A DNA stretch of 36,581 bases from Gammaproteobacteria bacterium. Its GTDB lineage: Bacteria > Pseudomonadota > Gammaproteobacteria > Pseudomonadales > Azotimanducaceae_A. A program made the translations under genes and the position numbers. The notes under the pieces were generated by a model, which did not search any database, was not told where the DNA came from, and worked only from the letters and a program-made list of their open reading frames with translations. The stretch's first letter is position 1, and each line of letters begins with the position of its first letter. Below, one piece after another: positions 34,038-36,581 of the stretch. The DNA lies in NCBI GenBank assembly GCA_028819775.1, contig JAPPKV010000116.1:1-36581 (forward strand), in the 5' to 3' direction.

Positions 34038-34655
34038 GTGAGCGACCAATCATCTGGCGTTTGGAGATACGTCGGCCGTTTTCTCTACCACATCACGGAT
34101 GTCGACAACGTTTCGAGCATTGCGGAAGCGGGCTTACAGTCGCACAACCGAGCCCATGGGGGATATCGCCCAACCGACATATCCGATCCCGAGGTTCAAG
34201 ATCGGCGTCGGCGCATCTGCGATCCGCACTATGGTCGCCAGTTGCACAACTACGTCTGCCTCTACTTCAGGGCAAACGGTCCGATGCTTTATCGACGGAA
34301 GCAACACCAACGCCGCCTAGCGGTTCTGTATGTCGACAGCTCGGTGCTGGGGATGCCCAGAGTCGTTTTCACCGACGGCAATGCCGCATCACCACACACC
34401 GAGTTCTACTACTCGCCTGACGATCTCCAGAAACTTGATTGGACCTGTTTGAAGGCCCGCTACTGGACAGCCTTCCTCTACGGTAAGCGCAAACGTTGCG
34501 CCGAAGTGCTCGTACCCGACGAAGTGCCCGTCAAACTCATCAATCGTGTCGTGGTACACAACGACTGGGCCCGGGCGCGGATTGGGCCCACGTTGTGGCC
34601 AGTTGAGGTACGTCCCGAGTACTGTTTCAAAGATGATTCGCATACTCAGAGCTAA
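34038..34655 (+). CDS. darT: DarT-type DNA ADP-ribosyltransferase toxin
   Basis: A 205-residue DarT (DUF4433) toxin, which uses NAD+ to ADP-ribosylate DNA bases on single strands and stops replication; some act in anti-phage defence. Landmarks: FLYHITDVDNVSSIAEAGL (NAD-binding H18), a basic DRRRR segment, YVCLYFRANGPMLYRRK, TEFYYSPDDLQKLDW, and RCAEVLVPDEVP with the catalytic Glu (E156). GAGGGG precedes the GTG start; the frame is open 20 codons further up but homology is not. It overlaps darG by 23 bases. GC looks lower than in flanking genes, consistent with transfer. Confidence 0.85.
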   Translation: MSDQSSGVWRYVGRFLYHITDVDNVSSIAEAGLQSHNRAHGGYRPTDISDPEVQDRRRRICDPHYGRQLHNYVCLYFRANGPMLYRRKQHQRRLAVLYVDSSVLGMPRVVFTDGNAASPHTEFYYSPDDLQKLDWTCLKARYWTAFLYGKRKRCAEVLVPDEVPVKLINRVVVHNDWARARIGPTLWPVEVRPEYCFKDDSHTQS

Positions 34656-35352
34656 CATCTTTACGAGCGAGTGCCAGACGCTCGTCAACACCGTCAACTG
34701 CGTTGGCGTGATGGGGGCGGGCCTCGCTTTGGAATTCAAGCTGCGATATCCCGCAATGTTCGATCGCTACGTGCGCTATTGCCGGGAGGGCAACCTGACC
34801 ATTGGCAAGCTCTGGCTCTACAAGCCCGAACCGGGAGAGGGCACGAAGTGGGTGCTCAACTTCCCGACAAAGAACCACTGGAAATACCCGTCCAAGGAGT
34901 CGTACCTGCACGACGGACTAGAGAAGTTCGTCGCGACTTACTCACACAAGGGAATTGAGTCGATTGCCTTCCCCGTTCTCGGCGGTCGCAACGGTCGCAT
35001 CCCGGAGGACGTCGCAATCGACATAATGACCGGTCATCTCAGTGCCTGCGACATCGACGTTGAGATATACCGGCACGATCCCACTGCGGAAGATGACCTG
35101 ATTGGAGCCCTCAGGCATGCTTGGACCAACGTTCCCGACACTGAACTTGCATCACGCACGGGTCTCCGGCGCGACCGAATCGCCGTGATCCGCGAGGCAT
35201 TGGAGCAGCACGAGATCCACACAGTGGGTCAACTCGCCTCTGCTGACGGTGTTGGCGAGAAGTCATTGGCCAGAGTGTTCAAGAGCGGCCCAATGCTGAT
35301 GCGTCCTCCCGATCAACCACAACTGACCCTCCCGGCGGTGAGCGGGACCTAA
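34633..35352 (+). CDS. darG: DarG-type macrodomain antitoxin
   Basis: A 239-residue antitoxin. Residues 1-~150 are a DarG macrodomain: LVNTVNCVGVMGAGLALEFK (ADP-ribose loop), NFPTKNHWKYPS (K80, the Lys at the position needed in DarG for removing ADP-ribose from DNA) and FPVLGGRNGRI. After it come ~85 residues that do not look like the longer toxin-binding domain of mycobacterial DarG; VGQLASADGVGEKSLARVF (198-216) resembles a helix-hairpin-helix DNA-binding element. It overlaps the toxin gene by 23 bases, so the two are translated together. Likely reverses DarT modification. Confidence 0.86.
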   Translation: MIRILRANIFTSECQTLVNTVNCVGVMGAGLALEFKLRYPAMFDRYVRYCREGNLTIGKLWLYKPEPGEGTKWVLNFPTKNHWKYPSKESYLHDGLEKFVATYSHKGIESIAFPVLGGRNGRIPEDVAIDIMTGHLSACDIDVEIYRHDPTAEDDLIGALRHAWTNVPDTELASRTGLRRDRIAVIREALEQHEIHTVGQLASADGVGEKSLARVFKSGPMLMRPPDQPQLTLPAVSGT

Positions 35353-35404
35353 CTCTACCGAAGCCGCTCGCCACCATCGCGCACAGTCGTTAAGGTGGTC
35401 CTCG

Positions 35405-36581
35405 ATGGACCGCACGCTGACCCACTTCATCGCCGCCCTGCGCAACGCCGAGGTGCGCATTTCCCCGGCGGAGACCCTCGACGCCATGAACGCCGTGGAG
35501 CTTGTCGGCTACCGGGACCGGGCCTTCCTGAAGGATTCGCTGGCGCTGGTGCTGCCCAAGACCGCGGACGAGAAGGAGACCTTCGACACCACCTTCGACC
35601 AGTTCTTCTCGTTCGAGGACGTGGCGGGACAGACGGTCGCCGTCGAAGGAGACGGTGCCGTCGAAGACGGCGATAGTGACGGCGAAGACGGCGAGGGCGG
35701 GGGCGAAGGCCAGGGCCAGGGCGAGGGTCTCGGTGGCGGCAAGGGTTCGGGCGGCAAAGGCAAGAAGAGCAAGTATGCGGCGGTAGAGGAAGAAGAGGAG
35801 GAAGACCTCGGACCCGGCGCCATGGCCGAACCGCGTTCCGCGCTCGCTCGCTTGCTCATGCAGGACGGCACCACCGAACTCACGGTGCGGATGGCACAAG
35901 CAGCCGAAGAGGCCGATCTCACCCAGATCCAGGTGTTCACCCAGAAGGGCCTCTACACCCGCAAGATCATGGATGCCATGGGGCTCGCGGATCTCGTCGC
36001 GGAGATCGGCGAGCTACGCTCGAGCCCTCAGATTCCGGAGCGCCGCCTCGCCCAGGAGCTCAAGCGCCGCCGGGATTGGCTTCGGGAACTGGTGCGCGAC
36101 TACGTCGAGCGGCAGTTCCTGCTCCACGCCGATGCCACCGGGCGCCGATTGCGCGAAGACCTCCTGCAGAAGGTCAAGCTATCCAACGTCGAGCACCGCA
36201 ACTTCCGGCTGATCCAGGAGATCGTGCTGCGCATGGCGAAAAAGCTCGCGGCGCTGCATTCCCGACGCCGCAGGGTGTTCAAACGCGGCCAACTGCACGT
36301 GTCTCGGACGTTGCGCCACAACATGAGCTACGACGGCTCGATCTTCGACCTGCACTGGAAATCGGTGAAGGTTGACCGGCCCAAGGTGTTCGCCATCTGC
36401 GACGTGTCCGGGTCGGTCGCGGCCTACGCCCGGTTCATGCTGATGTTCCTCTACAGCTTGGATGAAGTGATGCCCAAGGTGCGCTCGTTCGCGTTTTCGT
36501 CGGACTTGGCGGAGGTCACGGAACTCTTCGAACGCAACAAGATCGAGGATGCCATCGCCAAGACGCTGCGCGACTACTCGG
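35405..36581 (+). CDS. VWA-domain protein (CoxE-like), 3' end outside the window
   Basis: The first 392 residues of a von Willebrand factor A domain protein; the frame is open to the window edge. Residues 1-75 form a CoxE-like helical start (TLTHFIAALRNAEVRISPAETLDAMNAV, in part), 80-137 an acidic Gly/Glu-rich linker (GEGGGEGQGQGEGLGGG then EEEEEED), 140-310 a basic helical region and from ~325 the VWA fold with MIDAS motif DVSGS (333-337). CoxE/VWA proteins act with MoxR ATPases in enzyme maturation or complex assembly. It is separated from moxR by DarTG. Confidence 0.92.
   Translation, partial: MDRTLTHFIAALRNAEVRISPAETLDAMNAVELVGYRDRAFLKDSLALVLPKTADEKETFDTTFDQFFSFEDVAGQTVAVEGDGAVEDGDSDGEDGEGGGEGQGQGEGLGGGKGSGGKGKKSKYAAVEEEEEEDLGPGAMAEPRSALARLLMQDGTTELTVRMAQAAEEADLTQIQVFTQKGLYTRKIMDAMGLADLVAEIGELRSSPQIPERRLAQELKRRRDWLRELVRDYVERQFLLHADATGRRLREDLLQKVKLSNVEHRNFRLIQEIVLRMAKKLAALHSRRRRVFKRGQLHVSRTLRHNMSYDGSIFDLHWKSVKVDRPKVFAICDVSGSVAAYARFMLMFLYSLDEVMPKVRSFAFSSDLAEVTELFERNKIEDAIAKTLRDYS

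Overview
The window is GC-rich bacterial DNA that is almost entirely coding; the longest stretch without a gene is about 220 bases (592-810). The gene content suggests an uncultured, probably marine, Gram-negative proteobacterium, most likely a gammaproteobacterium: an E. coli-like class I arginyl-tRNA synthetase, IspZ, PdxJ of the 'LSVNVNKIAxLRN' type, a TonB-dependent receptor, a DesB-like desaturase, class III CoA transferases and a phytanoyl-CoA-type dioxygenase. The lineage is inference; no rRNA or tRNA gene is present to fix it.

Layout. 1-810: a hairpin repeat and a membrane-anchored protein with a hendecad-repeat coiled coil. 811-4116: PhyH-type dioxygenase plus a double-length CaiB/BaiF CoA transferase. 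4135-6354: small genes (headless YefM antitoxin, AlkD-like glycosylase, ABM monooxygenase, NUDIX hydrolase, a HigA N-terminal fragment). 6399-11527, minus strand: GMC oxidoreductase and its gluconate-dehydrogenase-subunit-3-like partner, a secreted adenosine deaminase and an unknown 336-residue protein, with a frameshifted BrnT / intact BrnA pair lodged on the opposite strand between the two oxidoreductase subunits. 11639-15822: a housekeeping run ispZ-pdxJ-ppi-(membrane cold-shock protein)-argS. 15837-24814: GPH-type transporter, a second double CoA transferase, fatty acid desaturase, TonB-dependent receptor and a Cof-type HAD phosphatase. 24918-29463: four tandem paralogues of exported helical-repeat proteins with a TonB C-terminal-like domain, running into ahcY (29566-30927). 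30964-32895, minus strand: a single-domain CoA transferase, a PNPOx-like flavoprotein and a SelW-type selenoprotein whose in-frame UGA is followed by a SECIS-like hairpin. 32975-36581: moxR and a VWA-domain gene (cut by the window edge) separated by a DarT/DarG toxin-antitoxin pair.

Four points stand out. (1) The SelW gene would be missed or truncated by ordinary ORF calling because its selenocysteine is encoded by TGA at 31225-31227. (2) The third TonB_C paralogue is a chimera: it carries the promoter, start and first ~23 codons of ahcY fused in frame to the body of its neighbour, a likely tandem-duplication scar. (3) Toxin-antitoxin debris is scattered through the window (YefM without its N-terminus, HigA without its HTH, BrnT with two frameshifts), while one system, DarTG, looks intact and splits a moxR-vwa pair. 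(4) Both double CoA transferases have a catalytic Asp only in their second half, and the family is known to form interlocked dimers.
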